From: Pseudoxanthomonas jiangsuensis
GTDB lineage: Bacteria > Pseudomonadota > Gammaproteobacteria > Xanthomonadales > Xanthomonadaceae
NCBI RefSeq assembly: GCF_010093185.1
Contig: NZ_PDWL01000030.1
Location: forward strand, 1 to 39,353
Reading direction: 5' to 3'
DNA length: 39,353 bases
Shown here: one piece after another, positions 26,722 to 35,223 of the stretch
Layout: the number at the start of each line of letters is the position of its first letter
Position numbering within the stretch: the first letter of the stretch is position 1
The notes under the pieces: model-generated
Told to the model about the DNA's origin: nothing
The model's input: only the letters and a program-made list of their open reading frames with translations
The model's database searches: none
Position numbers and translations under genes: made by a program

Positions 26722-27168
26722 CTACGGGGCGTGCCCGAGCATCGCGGTGGCGCGGCCGCTGGCGAGCAGGCGGTTCTGGTGGTGGATGCGGAACGCGTAT
26801 TGCTGGCTCGCTTCGCCGGCCGCCAGCAGCTCCGCTTCCCCTTCCAGCACGCCGCCCAGGTCGTCGATCCGCGCCAGCGCCAGTTCCACCCCGCGCAAGG
26901 CCACCAGCACCCCGGCCGCCGCACGACCACCGTGGGCCTGCGCCAGCAGTCCGCCGTGCACCGCCATCGCCTGCGCTCCGTACTCGCACAGCGCCAGCGC
27001 ATGCAGCCGCCCGCGCGCCCGCAGGGGATGCGCAGGGTCCACGTGGTTGCGCGCGGCCAGCGCGATCCGCTGCCCATCCCAGGCCCGCACCTCGTCCCAC
27101 AGGCACATCGCTCCCTGGTGCGGCACCAGCGCCAGGATTCCCGCCCGGTCGAGCACCGCTGCGCTCAC
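26722..27168 (-). CDS. Hotdog-fold 3-hydroxyacyl-ACP dehydratase (ApeP-like)
   Basis: This 148-residue hotdog protein of the type found in aryl polyene clusters probably dehydrates 3-hydroxyacyl-ACP to form the conjugated double bonds. It starts LALVPHQGAMCLWDEVRAWD, with the HxGxM region used by these dehydratases, and includes RLHALALCEYGAQAMAVHGGLL forming the long central helix. The start is GTG at 27168, overlapping the exporter's TGA as GTGA. The stop TAG lies within the GTAG head of a REP-like sequence. Confidence 0.82.
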   Translation of the reverse strand: MSAAVLDRAGILALVPHQGAMCLWDEVRAWDGQRIALAARNHVDPAHPLRARGRLHALALCEYGAQAMAVHGGLLAQAHGGRAAAGVLVALRGVELALARIDDLGGVLEGEAELLAAGEASQQYAFRIHHQNRLLASGRATAMLGHAP

Positions 27169-29585
27169 GCCGCCGCCTGCCGCGACGGCGCCCGCGCGAT
27201 CAGCAGGGCCAGCGCGAAGTTGAACAGCACTCCCAGCGCCACCGTGCTGCCGATCGCCCGCAGCACCGGGATCGAGGACAGGGCCAGCAGGCTGAACACC
27301 AGCAGCGTGGTCAGGCTGCACACGATCAGCGCGTGCAGAGTGCGCAGCTGCTCCTCGCGGTGGTCGCCGGCGTGCTCGAAGAACAGCGCGTAGTCCAGTC
27401 CCAGTCCCGCGGCCAGGATCAGCGCGACCAGGTGGAACAGGTTCAGTTCCACCCCGGCCGCGCGCAGGACCGCCAGGATCAGCAGGGTCGCCAGCGCCAT
27501 CGGCGCCAGCACCCGCAGCACCCGCCGCGGCGAACGCAGGGCCAGCCACACCGTGCCCGCCAGCAGCAGCGCCGCCACCGCCAGCGCCGCCAGCAGGCGC
27601 GTGCGCCACTGCGCCACCAGCGATTCGGAGGCCTGCTTCAGGTCCAGCAGCTGGGAATCGCCATGGGACGCCAGCGCCGTCGCCAGCGCCTGCGGATCGT
27701 GCAGGCCGGACAGCGACACCAGCGCGGTCGCATGGTCCTCGCCGCGCAGCAGCAGCCCGCCCACCGCCAGCTCCAGCGGCGTGCCGGCCAGGTCGTCCGC
27801 GGTCAACGGCGCCGCCGCGCGCGCGCGCGCCACGTCCCCGGCGAACGGTCCGAACGCATCGCCCACGAACGGCGTGTCCGCCAAAGCCGCCTGCAACGCG
27901 TGGTCGAGCGCCGGCGCATCCGGCAGCCGCGCCTGGCGCACGCGCTGGGTCGCCGCGCTGGGCAGGTAGCGCGCGGCCAGGTCGTAGCCGTCGAGCACGC
28001 CCTGGTCCTGCAGCCGCCGCAACGCGGGCAGCAGGCGCTCGGAGGCCTGCAGCGCGTCTTCGGCGTCGCGCCCCTGCACCGCGACCATGTAGCGCACGTC
28101 CGGCGCACCCAGCTCGGCGCGCAGCTGCGCATCGCGCAGCAGGTCGGCCTCCGGCACCGGAGTCAGTTTCGACAGGTCGTTCTGCCAGAACGCGCCGGGC
28201 GCGAACGCGACCACCGCCAGGGCCACCAGCGCCAGCACGGCCAGCGGCAGGCGCGGACGCGGCAGCCGCTCCACCGCCCTCCAGAGGCGGGCCAGCCGCG
28301 GCGAGTCGGCCGGGTCGCGCCGCGCCGGGGTCACCAGCCGCGGCAAAAGCCAGCGGGTGCTGGCCGCGGCCACGCCCAGGCCGGCGATGGTGAACACCGC
28401 CAGCTGCCGCAGCCCGTCCACGCCGGAGAACAGGAAGGTCGCGTAGGCAATGCAGGTGGACGCCACCCCGGTGACCAGGGTCGGCCACAGCGCGCGCACG
28501 CTGGCGCGCGGCTCCATCCCCGGGCGCAGGTGGCTGAAGAAATGGATCGGATAGTCCTGGGCCACGCCGATCAGGGTGAAGCCGAAGGCGATGGTGATGC
28601 CGTGCACGCCGCCGTCGGAGAGCCAGGCCACCGCGCCCAGCCCGGCCAGGCCGCCGCTGGCCAGCGGCAGGGCGCCGAGCCAGGGCAGGCTCCAGCGCCG
28701 GTACGCCACGGCCAGCAGCAGCAGCAGGCCGACGGTGTCGGCGGTGCCGATCCAGCGCATCTCCGCCTCGGTGCGGTCGCGGATGGCCACGGCGAAGGCG
28801 CCGGGACCGGAGATCTCCAGCCGCACCGGATCGCGCCCGGTCGCGCCGGCATCGCTTTCGGCCGCGTCCGCCCTGGCGCCCGCCGTCGCCGCGAACGCCT
28901 GCCGGATCGCCGCCACCGCCGCCTGCTGGCCGGCGCTGTCGAAGCCCGGTGCACGGGTCTGCACCAGCAGCAGGGCCCGGCCGCCGGCGCGGTCGAACCA
29001 CACTCCGTGCAGCTTTTGCGGCGCCTGCGCCGGTTGCCAGGCCTCGGCCAGGCGCAGGGTCTCCAGGGTGGGATCGGACGGCAGCAGGGGCTCGACCAGT
29101 TCCGCGGCGGGCGAACCCAGGTCCTGCAGCCTCTGCTGCAGCTCCTCGTGCAGGAAGGCCGCGTCCAGCGGCTGGGTGTCCAGGGTCGGCGAGAGCAGGT
29201 AGCGGTACGGGCGCAGGCGCTCGGGGATCGCCTCCAGGCCGCCGCCGTCGCCGTTGCCCGTCAGCGCGATCGACGGCTGCGCGGACAGGGCCGCGCGCAG
29301 GGCCTGCGAACGCGCGGCCAGGGTGTCCGGCGCGGCGCCGGACAGCGCCAGCAGGAGCAGGCGCGATCCCGGGCCTTCGCCCAGTTCGTCCACCAACAAC
29401 ACCTGCGCGGGGGTCTGCGGCGTGGGCAGGAAGCGGCGCAGGTCCTCCTCCATCCGCAGCCCGCGCGACAGCAGCCAGCCGCCCACCGCCAGCGCCGCCA
29501 GCCAGGCCAGCAGCAGGGCGATGCGGGCGGCGGGACGGGTGCCGGCGCTCACCGGCGCCGCGGGCTCGTCATCGCGACCGCTCAC
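27165..29585 (-). CDS. MMPL/RND-family exporter of the pigment locus
   Basis: The 806-residue inner-membrane transporter has the RND-like duplicated layout. One N-terminal helix (IALLLAWLAALAVGGWLLSRGL) is followed by a large periplasmic loop and a block of five or six helices (VGLLLLLAVAYRRW to STRWLLP). A second loop and a second helix block then run to the C-terminus, with GLGLDYALFFEHAGDHREEQL carrying the charged residues expected for proton coupling. In aryl polyene and xanthomonadin clusters this transporter is thought to move the pigment lipid toward the outer membrane. GTG at 29585 overlaps the LolA-like gene's TGA and is preferred over an ATG eight codons upstream. It is coupled at both ends by GTGA overlaps. 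Confidence 0.88.
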   Translation of the reverse strand: MSGRDDEPAAPVSAGTRPAARIALLLAWLAALAVGGWLLSRGLRMEEDLRRFLPTPQTPAQVLLVDELGEGPGSRLLLLALSGAAPDTLAARSQALRAALSAQPSIALTGNGDGGGLEAIPERLRPYRYLLSPTLDTQPLDAAFLHEELQQRLQDLGSPAAELVEPLLPSDPTLETLRLAEAWQPAQAPQKLHGVWFDRAGGRALLLVQTRAPGFDSAGQQAAVAAIRQAFAATAGARADAAESDAGATGRDPVRLEISGPGAFAVAIRDRTEAEMRWIGTADTVGLLLLLAVAYRRWSLPWLGALPLASGGLAGLGAVAWLSDGGVHGITIAFGFTLIGVAQDYPIHFFSHLRPGMEPRASVRALWPTLVTGVASTCIAYATFLFSGVDGLRQLAVFTIAGLGVAAASTRWLLPRLVTPARRDPADSPRLARLWRAVERLPRPRLPLAVLALVALAVVAFAPGAFWQNDLSKLTPVPEADLLRDAQLRAELGAPDVRYMVAVQGRDAEDALQASERLLPALRRLQDQGVLDGYDLAARYLPSAATQRVRQARLPDAPALDHALQAALADTPFVGDAFGPFAGDVARARAAAPLTADDLAGTPLELAVGGLLLRGEDHATALVSLSGLHDPQALATALASHGDSQLLDLKQASESLVAQWRTRLLAALAVAALLLAGTVWLALRSPRRVLRVLAPMALATLLILAVLRAAGVELNLFHLVALILAAGLGLDYALFFEHAGDHREEQLRTLHALIVCSLTTLLVFSLLALSSIPVLRAIGSTVALGVLFNFALALLIARAPSRQAAA

Positions 29586-30265
29586 TTCGCCGCGCCGTCG
29601 CCGTGGCACAGCGCCGCCAGCCCGGCCGGATCGGCGATCCCGGACGCGGCGGCGGCTGCACCCGCCATCAGCGTGCGCTGCGGTTCGCCCTTGGCCGGCG
29701 TGCTCTCCACGCAGCGCAGTTCGCTGCCGCGGCCGTGCAGCTCGATCCCGCGCAGGGCCGCGGCCAGGCGCGGATCGCGTGGCGTCAGGCCCAGGGTCCA
29801 GCGCTCGCGCGTGCCTTCGGCGCGGACTTCGTAGGTGCGCAGCAGCAGCGCGCGGTCGCCGGCCAGCAGGGCGCCGAACCCGGCCTGGACCGCCGCCAGT
29901 TCGGGCACCTGCCGCAACGCAATCCGGCGCGGCGCGCGCCCGGCGCGCTCGATCACCGCCTCGCCGGCGGCCAGGGTGGTGGTCTCCGCGTAGGGCGCGG
30001 TGACCTGGCGCACCAGGCGGCCGTCGGCCTCGCGCCGGTACTCGCCCTGCAGCCGCAGCGGCTGGCGCAGCATCGGCGAAGCCCTCAGCTCGACGAAGGG
30101 CGTGCGGCTGGGCGCCGGCCGCGCCACCGCCTGCAGGATCCAGTCGGCGTCGAACGCCGCCGCCGCAGGCGGCTCAGGCGCGGCGATGCACGGGGTCGCC
30201 AGCGCCGCCAGCAGCAGGAGCAGGCGCTGTCGCGGAATTCGGCGGGGGATCGGCATGCGGGCCAT
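29582..30265 (-). CDS. LolA-like periplasmic carrier protein
   Basis: The 227-residue protein resembles the LolA-related proteins of aryl polyene clusters, which probably shuttle the pigment lipid across the periplasm. It has a cleavable signal sequence (RQRLLLLLAALATPCIAAP), a mature part with the LolA-like TPFVELRASPMLRQPLRLQGEYRREADGRLVRQV, and the family's WTLGLTPRDPRLAAALRGIEL strand. The ATG at 30265 lies 92 bases inside the acyltransferase gene; ATG at 30256 is an alternative. An overlap this long between two different frames is unusual. Confidence 0.8.
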   Translation of the reverse strand: MARMPIPRRIPRQRLLLLLAALATPCIAAPEPPAAAAFDADWILQAVARPAPSRTPFVELRASPMLRQPLRLQGEYRREADGRLVRQVTAPYAETTTLAAGEAVIERAGRAPRRIALRQVPELAAVQAGFGALLAGDRALLLRTYEVRAEGTRERWTLGLTPRDPRLAAALRGIELHGRGSELRCVESTPAKGEPQRTLMAGAAAAASGIADPAGLAALCHGDGAAK

Positions 30266-31193
30266 CGTCGTTCCAGAAGTCGTAGAAGTTGAACCAGTTC
30301 AAAGGCGTGCGGCGGGCATGGTGCTCCAGCCGCGCGGCGTAGGCGGCGACCCGCCCGCGCAGCCAGGCGGCGCGGGCGCCGCGCGCCGGCACGCCGCCCG
30401 GCACGCCTTCGACCGTGGCGTCGAGGAAGGGTTCGAAGTGCAGGTCGTAGCGGTTGCCGCCGCAGTACAGGCCGAAGCACAGCAGCACCGGCGCATGCAG
30501 CGCCAGCGCCAGCCGCCACGGGGTCAGCGGCAGGCGCGTGTCGCGGCCCAGGAACGGCACCGCCGCGGTGTCCTCGTGCGGCAGCGCGCGGTCCACCAGC
30601 AGGGCCACCAGCGCCCCGGCCTCCAGCGCATGCTGGACCTCCAGCGCGATCGCCGCGCCCGGCTGGCCGCCGTCGATCACCGCGGCGGCCAGGGCCGGAT
30701 CCAGCGAGTCGAACAGCCCGGTCAGCACCGGGTTCTGGCCGCGGTCCAGCACCACCCGCAGCTGCAGCCCGGGCCGCCGCCGCGCCAGCACCCGCAGGGC
30801 GTCGAAGCTACCCAGGTGCGAGCCGAACAGCAGGGCCCCTCGGCCCTGGTCGACCAGCGCCTCCAGCGGCTCCAGCCCGTGCACGCGGATGTCGAACAGG
30901 TCCATGCGCCCGCCCAGCAGGAACAGGCGGTCGAGGATGGTGGCCGAGAACGCGTGCACGTGCCGCGCCGCCGCCCACAGCCCGGCGCGGCGGCCCTGCA
31001 CCCGCGACAGCCAGGCCCGCGAGGCGCGCCGCTCCGGCCCGCGCACCAGCACGAAGTAGGCGGTGATCGGCCACAGGCACAGCCGCGCCAGGCCGCGACC
31101 GCCGTGCCGGGCGATCGCCACGAGCAGCGCGATCATGGCCCGGCTGCCGCCTTCCGGCCGCCGCTTCCACGCCGGCGCCGCGCCCTCAGCCAC
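30174..31193 (-). CDS. Acyltransferase of the HtrB/LpxL type
   Basis: The 339-residue protein is related to lipid A late acyltransferases. It has an N-terminal membrane helix (WPITAYFVLVRG), the H(x)4D-like motif in LLFGSHLGSFDALRVL, VVLDRGQNP, the LVDRALPHEDTAAVPFLGR segment corresponding to the D-R region, and the C-terminal NWFNFYDFW. In pigment clusters such enzymes are thought to attach the aryl polyene or a fatty acyl chain to a glycerol/lipid head group. ATG at 31193 overlaps the upstream dehydratase by eight bases. The last 30 codons overlap the LolA-like gene in another frame. Confidence 0.85.
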   Translation of the reverse strand: MAEGAAPAWKRRPEGGSRAMIALLVAIARHGGRGLARLCLWPITAYFVLVRGPERRASRAWLSRVQGRRAGLWAAARHVHAFSATILDRLFLLGGRMDLFDIRVHGLEPLEALVDQGRGALLFGSHLGSFDALRVLARRRPGLQLRVVLDRGQNPVLTGLFDSLDPALAAAVIDGGQPGAAIALEVQHALEAGALVALLVDRALPHEDTAAVPFLGRDTRLPLTPWRLALALHAPVLLCFGLYCGGNRYDLHFEPFLDATVEGVPGGVPARGARAAWLRGRVAAYAARLEHHARRTPLNWFNFYDFWNDDGPHADPPPNSATAPAPAAGGAGDPVHRRA

Positions 31194-31488
31194 CGGCGCC
31201 CTCCTCGAGCACGCCGCTGGCCAGCAGGGTGGTCCCGCGCAGCACCTGGAAGCGCCAGCGCGGCGCCTGGCCTTCGACCCGCTCCTCCACCAGCAGCACC
31301 TCCGCTTCCTCGTCCGGCAGCAGCGGCTGGACGAATTTCACCTGCGGCACCCCCAGCGCACCGCGCGGGCCGTGCGCGGCCTCCACCGCTTCCAACACGC
31401 GCTCGAGCAGGACCACCCCGGGCACCAGCGGGCGGCCGGGGAAATGCCCGTCCAGGCAGGGATGGTCGTGCGGCACGGAGAATCGCAT
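31186..31488 (-). CDS. Small hotdog dehydratase (FabZ-like, ApeI-like)
   Basis: The 100-residue FabZ-like protein contains DHPCLDGHFPGRPLVPGVVLLERVLE, which carries the catalytic His of the HFPGxPxxPG motif of 3-hydroxyacyl-ACP dehydratases. It would dehydrate polyene intermediates together with the larger hotdog protein at 26722. ATG at 31488 gives the family-length N-terminus; the frame is open ten codons further. It overlaps the acyltransferase start. Confidence 0.85.
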   Translation of the reverse strand: MRFSVPHDHPCLDGHFPGRPLVPGVVLLERVLEAVEAAHGPRGALGVPQVKFVQPLLPDEEAEVLLVEERVEGQAPRWRFQVLRGTTLLASGVLEEGAGG

Positions 31489-31559
31489 CGGCCAAGGATA
31501 GCCGCGCGCGGGCAACACAGCCGCAACCCAACGCCGTTGCCATTAGAGGTAATGCAAAC

Positions 31560-32303
31560 TCAGCGCAGCAGATCGCGCCAGAAGCCCGCGCCCAAAGCCG
31601 CCATCTGCCGGCCGAAGTCGAGCGCGTTGCGGTACGGCCGGCGCGGGAAACGCCGCTTGCGGTACGCGAACTCGCCGAGCATGAAGCCGCCCAGCACACC
31701 GTAGTTGAGCAAGTTGGCGAACCACGACCAGGCCGACGGCGACACCGCGAACCACGGCCGGCGGCCGAGCAGGTCCAGCACCCCGCCCGGCACCTCGACC
31801 AGCGCCAACACGGCATTGGCCAGGGTCAGGAACGCCAGCACCGCCGCCCAGCCCGCGGTCAGCCGGCGCGCATAGGCCAGCAGTTCCGGCGACGTCGGCC
31901 AGCCGGCGCGCGCGTACAGCGCGGCGACGATCCGCGCGATCAAGGGCTCGCGCCCGCCCAGCAGGCTGCGCGCGAACCACCACGCCAGCCAGCCGGTGAA
32001 CAGCACCGGCGGCGCCAGCAGCAGCAAGGACGGCCAGGGCGTGGCCGCGATCCAGGCCAGCGCCGCCAGCAGCGCCGCCAGCAGGGCCAGCGCCCACAGC
32101 CGCCGGTGCAACAGCGGCGCGGCCAGCACCAGCACGGCCAGGTCGCCGAGCGCCAGCGCCGGCCAGCCGCCGCCATGGGTGGCCGCGGCGTGGGCGAGGA
32201 AGGGATAGGCCAGGCCCAGCGCCAGCTGGACCGGCAGCACCCAAGCGCCGGCCGGGTCGCGCCCGGCCAGCGGCGGATCAGCCGGTGCGTTGCGACTGGA
32301 CAT
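31560..32303 (-). CDS. COG4648-type membrane protein of the pigment locus
   Basis: The 247-residue integral membrane protein has about six hydrophobic segments (for example [17 protein letters not shown] and AAVLAFLTLANAVLALVEV) and a conserved charged C-terminus FAYRKRRFPRRPYRNALDF. Proteins of this family accompany aryl polyene clusters and are often mislabelled ketosynthase; their function is unproven. The ATG at 32303 (MSSRNAPADPPL) overlaps the ACP gene by 26 bases, which suggests coupling. Confidence 0.82.
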   Translation of the reverse strand: MSSRNAPADPPLAGRDPAGAWVLPVQLALGLAYPFLAHAAATHGGGWPALALGDLAVLVLAAPLLHRRLWALALLAALLAALAWIAATPWPSLLLLAPPVLFTGWLAWWFARSLLGGREPLIARIVAALYARAGWPTSPELLAYARRLTAGWAAVLAFLTLANAVLALVEVPGGVLDLLGRRPWFAVSPSAWSWFANLLNYGVLGGFMLGEFAYRKRRFPRRPYRNALDFGRQMAALGAGFWRDLLR

Positions 32304-32565
32304 GCGCCGACAGCGCGCGCAGCGAGGCGAATATCCGGCGGTTGTCCTCGCCGTCCGAGCGCAGCTGCACGCCATAGCGCTTGCCGATCGCCAGCGACAG
32401 TTCCAGCGCGTCGATCGAGTCCAGGCCCAGGCCCTCGTTGAACAGCGGCGCCTGCGGATCGATCGCGTCCGGCTCCACGCCCTCCAGGTTCAGGCTCTCC
32501 ACCAGGAGCTGGGCCAGTTCGCGTTCGGCGTCGGTCTGTTGCGGCATTGCGGATCCCCGGGACAT
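32278..32565 (-). CDS. Acyl carrier protein of the pigment locus (XanC-like)
   Basis: The protein has 95 residues from ATG 32565, or 89 from ATG 32547 which has a GGGG stretch upstream. The 4'-phosphopantetheine site is Ser50 in NEGLGLDSIDALELSLAI. In xanthomonadin synthesis the aromatic starter 3-hydroxybenzoate is loaded on such an ACP by the AMP ligase and extended there. It is the promoter-proximal gene of the minus-strand pigment operon. Aryl polyene clusters often encode two ACPs; only this one is in the window. Confidence 0.88.
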   Translation of the reverse strand: MSRGSAMPQQTDAERELAQLLVESLNLEGVEPDAIDPQAPLFNEGLGLDSIDALELSLAIGKRYGVQLRSDGEDNRRIFASLRALSAHVQSQRTG

Positions 32566-32644
32566 GCAAGGCCAGCAACGATCCGGTATCGGCCGCCGTC
32601 GCGCAAGTCGGGCCGGCGTGGACGCGGCCGCGACGGGGCCGGGT

Positions 32645-32650
32645 TATCAT
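32645..32650 (+). promoter_or_regulatory. -10 box for the halogenase-chorismatase pair
   Basis: TATCAT, one mismatch from TATAAT, lies 34 bases before the ATG at 32684 in the 118-base space between the divergent ACP and halogenase genes. No clear -35 is seen, and the ACP promoter could not be placed. Confidence 0.4.
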
Positions 32651-32683
32651 CGCCGGCATCGTCCCGCAGCCCGCCCGCACCGC

Positions 32684-34105
32684 ATGACCGCCCAGGTTCC
32701 GTCCAGTTCTCCGTCCGCGCAGGGCGCGCCAGCGGGGCAGGCGGAAGCGGGAGCGGCGGCCACGAACGGCGCCGACGCGGCGGCGGACGCCCAGGTGGAC
32801 GTGCTGGTCATCGGCGGCGGCCCGGCCGGGACTACCGCCGCCACCTTCCTGGCCCGCCAGGGCTGGAAGGTGGTGCTGCTGGAGAAGGACGCCCATCCAC
32901 GCTTCCACATCGGCGAGTCCCTGCTGCCGATGAACCTGCCGATCCTGCAGCGCCTGGGCGTGCTCGACCGGGTCGCGGCGATCGGCGTGCACAAGCCCGG
33001 CGCCGACTTCCCGATGCGCGGCGACCGCGACAGCATCAACGTGTTCCGCTTCGACCGCGCCCTGGACCCGCAGTTCGGCCACGCCTACCAGGTGCGGCGC
33101 TCGGAGTTCGACCAGCTGCTGTTCGACAACGCCCTGGCCAGCGGTGTGGACGCGCGCCAGCAGGTCAAGGTCGAGCGGGTGGAATTCGGCGCCGATGGTC
33201 GCCCGGAGCGGGTGCATGCGCGCGATGCCGACGGAGAAGCCCTGGCCTTCCGCCCGCGCTACCTGGTCGACGCCAGCGGCCGCGACACCTTCCTCGGCAG
33301 CCGGCTCAAGCTGAAGAAGAAGAACCCGGCGCACCAGTCCGCGGCGATCTTCAGCCACTTCCGCGGCGTCACCCGGCGCCCCGGCGAGGAGGCCGGCAAC
33401 ATCACCGTCGAGCGCTTCGCCCACGGCTGGATGTGGCTGATCCCCTTGCGCGAGGACGTGATGAGCGTCGGCGCGGTGTGCTTCCCCGAATACCTGAAGA
33501 CCCGCCAGGGCGACAACGAATCGTTCCTGATGGACACCCTGCGCGCCACGCCCTCGGTGTGGTCACGCATGGCCGATGCCGAGCGCATCGCCCCGGTCCA
33601 CGCCACCGGCAACTACTCCTACACCTGTACCCGCATGCATGGCCCGGGCTGGGTGATGGCCGGCGACGCCTTCGCCTTCATCGACCCGGTGTTCTCCTCC
33701 GGCGTGTACCTGGGCATGAACGGTGGCGAGCAGGCGGCGAAGACGGTCGATGCGATCCTGCGCGACCCCGCGCGCGAGGCCGCAGAACAGAAGGCGATGG
33801 ACCGGCGCCTGCGCCGCGGCCTGCGCTATTTCTCCTGGTTCATCTACCGCTTCACCACCCCGGTGATGGAGGCGCTGTTCGCCGAGCCGCGCAACCACCT
33901 GCAGCTGGAACAGGCGGTGATCTCGATGCTGGCCGGCGACGTGTTCGACAACAAGGCGGTGCGCTGGCGGCTGCGGGTGTTCCGGGTGGTGTACGCACTG
34001 ACCGCAATGCGGATGGCACCGCAGGCGCTGGCGGGCTGGTGGCGCCGCCGGCGCCAGGTCGGCGAGCGCTTCAGCGGCGACACCCTGCAGGGCGGCAACC
34101 CGTGA
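32684..34105 (+). CDS. Flavin-dependent halogenase-like protein of the pigment locus
   Basis: The 473-residue FAD enzyme is of the tryptophan-halogenase type. A Pro/Ser/Ala-rich start of about 38 residues precedes the FAD fold VDVLVIGGGPAGTTAATFLA. The halogenase Lys is present as Lys104 in VHKPGADF, and the diagnostic WxWxIP motif is WMWLIP at 249-254. VMAGDAFAFIDPVFSSGVYL matches the FAD-contact region. Xanthomonadins of Xanthomonas are brominated aryl polyenes and their cluster contains such an enzyme, so ring or chain bromination is the likely role; a purely oxidative role remains possible. The stop overlaps the next start as GTGA. Confidence 0.87.
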   Translation: MTAQVPSSSPSAQGAPAGQAEAGAAATNGADAAADAQVDVLVIGGGPAGTTAATFLARQGWKVVLLEKDAHPRFHIGESLLPMNLPILQRLGVLDRVAAIGVHKPGADFPMRGDRDSINVFRFDRALDPQFGHAYQVRRSEFDQLLFDNALASGVDARQQVKVERVEFGADGRPERVHARDADGEALAFRPRYLVDASGRDTFLGSRLKLKKKNPAHQSAAIFSHFRGVTRRPGEEAGNITVERFAHGWMWLIPLREDVMSVGAVCFPEYLKTRQGDNESFLMDTLRATPSVWSRMADAERIAPVHATGNYSYTCTRMHGPGWVMAGDAFAFIDPVFSSGVYLGMNGGEQAAKTVDAILRDPAREAAEQKAMDRRLRRGLRYFSWFIYRFTTPVMEALFAEPRNHLQLEQAVISMLAGDVFDNKAVRWRLRVFRVVYALTAMRMAPQALAGWWRRRRQVGERFSGDTLQGGNP

Positions 34106-35127
34106 GCCGGCCATTGCCGTTCGACGGCATCGGCGCGGCGACGGCGCGGCTGGACGTGGGCTATGCCGCGGCCGGCAGCCTGACCGCGCAGCTGGCCGAT
34201 CCGCGGGTGCTGGCGGTGTTCGGCTTCGGCGAACAGGCGCCGGTGGCAGACGACCCGCGCTGGCTGCGGGTGCCGCTGCAGCCCCTGCTGGCCGACGCGC
34301 CGATCGAGGTCTGGCGCAGCGATGCGCCGGTGACCCACGGCCGCGACGGCGAGATCGCCTGGGCCAGCGACGGCCGCCTGATGTTCGGCGCGATCGAGGT
34401 GGACGAACCCGACGCCGGGATCGAGGCCGCCGCCACCCAGGCCTACGCACGGATTGCCGCCTTCGTCGCCGCCAGCGGCACGCCGCACCTGCTGCGGATG
34501 TGGAACTACATGGACGCCATCACCCTGGGCGAGGGCGACGACGAACGCTACCGGCGCTTCTGCGTCGGCCGCGCCGACGGCCTGGACCTGGTGGACGCGC
34601 AGCGCCTGCCCGCGGCCACCGCGATCGGCCGCTGCGACGGCCGCCGCCGGCTGCAGGTGTACTGGCTGGCCGCGCGCGAGCCCGGCAGCCCGGTGGAGAA
34701 CCCGCGCCAGGTCAGCGCCTGGCGCTATCCGCGCCAGTACGGCCCGCAGTCGCCCAGCTTCGCCCGGGCGATGCTGCCGGCCGCCGGCGCGGCGGTGCCT
34801 TTGCTGGTGTCCGGGACCGCAGCGATCGTGGGCCACGCCTCGCAGCACGGCGGCTCGGTCCAGGACCAGGTCGACGAGACCCTGGCCAACATCGACAGCC
34901 TGGTCGGCGCCGCGCGCGCGCGCCGGCCGGCGCTGCCGCCGGCGCTGGGCGCGGCCAGCCCGCTGAAGGTCTACGTGCGCGATCCGGCCGATGCGCCGGC
35001 GATCGCCGCGCAGCTGCAGCGCCGGCTGGATCCGTCGGTGCCACGGCTGCTGCTGCACGCCCAGGTCTGCCGGCGCGAGCTGCTGGTGGAGATCGACGGC
35101 GCCCACGGCGAGCCGGCTACGGCCTGA
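34102..35127 (+). CDS. xanB2: Chorismatase, 3-hydroxybenzoate synthase (XanB2-like)
   Basis: The 341-residue protein resembles XanB2/Hyg5-type chorismatases, which split chorismate to 3-hydroxybenzoate (and 4-hydroxybenzoate) and pyruvate, giving the aryl starter of xanthomonadin and also ubiquinone precursor in Xanthomonas. Recognisable segments are PHLLRMWNYMDAITLGEGDDERYRRFCVGRA, QVYWLAAREPGSPVENPRQVSAWRYPRQYGPQSPSFARA, and VSGTAAIVGHASQHGGSVQDQVDETLANIDSLV. The start is GTG at 34102, overlapping the halogenase TGA, so the two are translated together. Confidence 0.92.
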   Translation: MSRPLPFDGIGAATARLDVGYAAAGSLTAQLADPRVLAVFGFGEQAPVADDPRWLRVPLQPLLADAPIEVWRSDAPVTHGRDGEIAWASDGRLMFGAIEVDEPDAGIEAAATQAYARIAAFVAASGTPHLLRMWNYMDAITLGEGDDERYRRFCVGRADGLDLVDAQRLPAATAIGRCDGRRRLQVYWLAAREPGSPVENPRQVSAWRYPRQYGPQSPSFARAMLPAAGAAVPLLVSGTAAIVGHASQHGGSVQDQVDETLANIDSLVGAARARRPALPPALGAASPLKVYVRDPADAPAIAAQLQRRLDPSVPRLLLHAQVCRRELLVEIDGAHGEPATA

Positions 35128-35156
35128 GTCCGGCGCCTCCCGCGGCGGCGGCAGGT

Positions 35157-35188
35157 CATACTCGACCTGTGGGCCCGGCCTCGGGCCC
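35157..35188 (+). promoter_or_regulatory. Putative promoter and 5' stem-loop for the serine hydrolase
   Basis: CATACT at 35157-35162 is a fair -10 box. GGGCCCG (35171-35177) pairs with CGGGCCC (35182-35188) around GCCT, just after the predicted start of transcription. The hairpin may instead be a terminator for xanB2. Confidence 0.35.
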
Positions 35189-35223
35189 GCCACCATCGCA
35201 TTCCGGATCCGGGAGGGGATTCC

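Noticed and set aside
26451..29834. A 1127-codon + strand open frame opposite the MMPL and dehydratase genes
   Set aside because: Low-complexity Arg/Gln/Pro translation with no recognisable domain; the opposite strand carries convincing, translationally coupled pigment genes.
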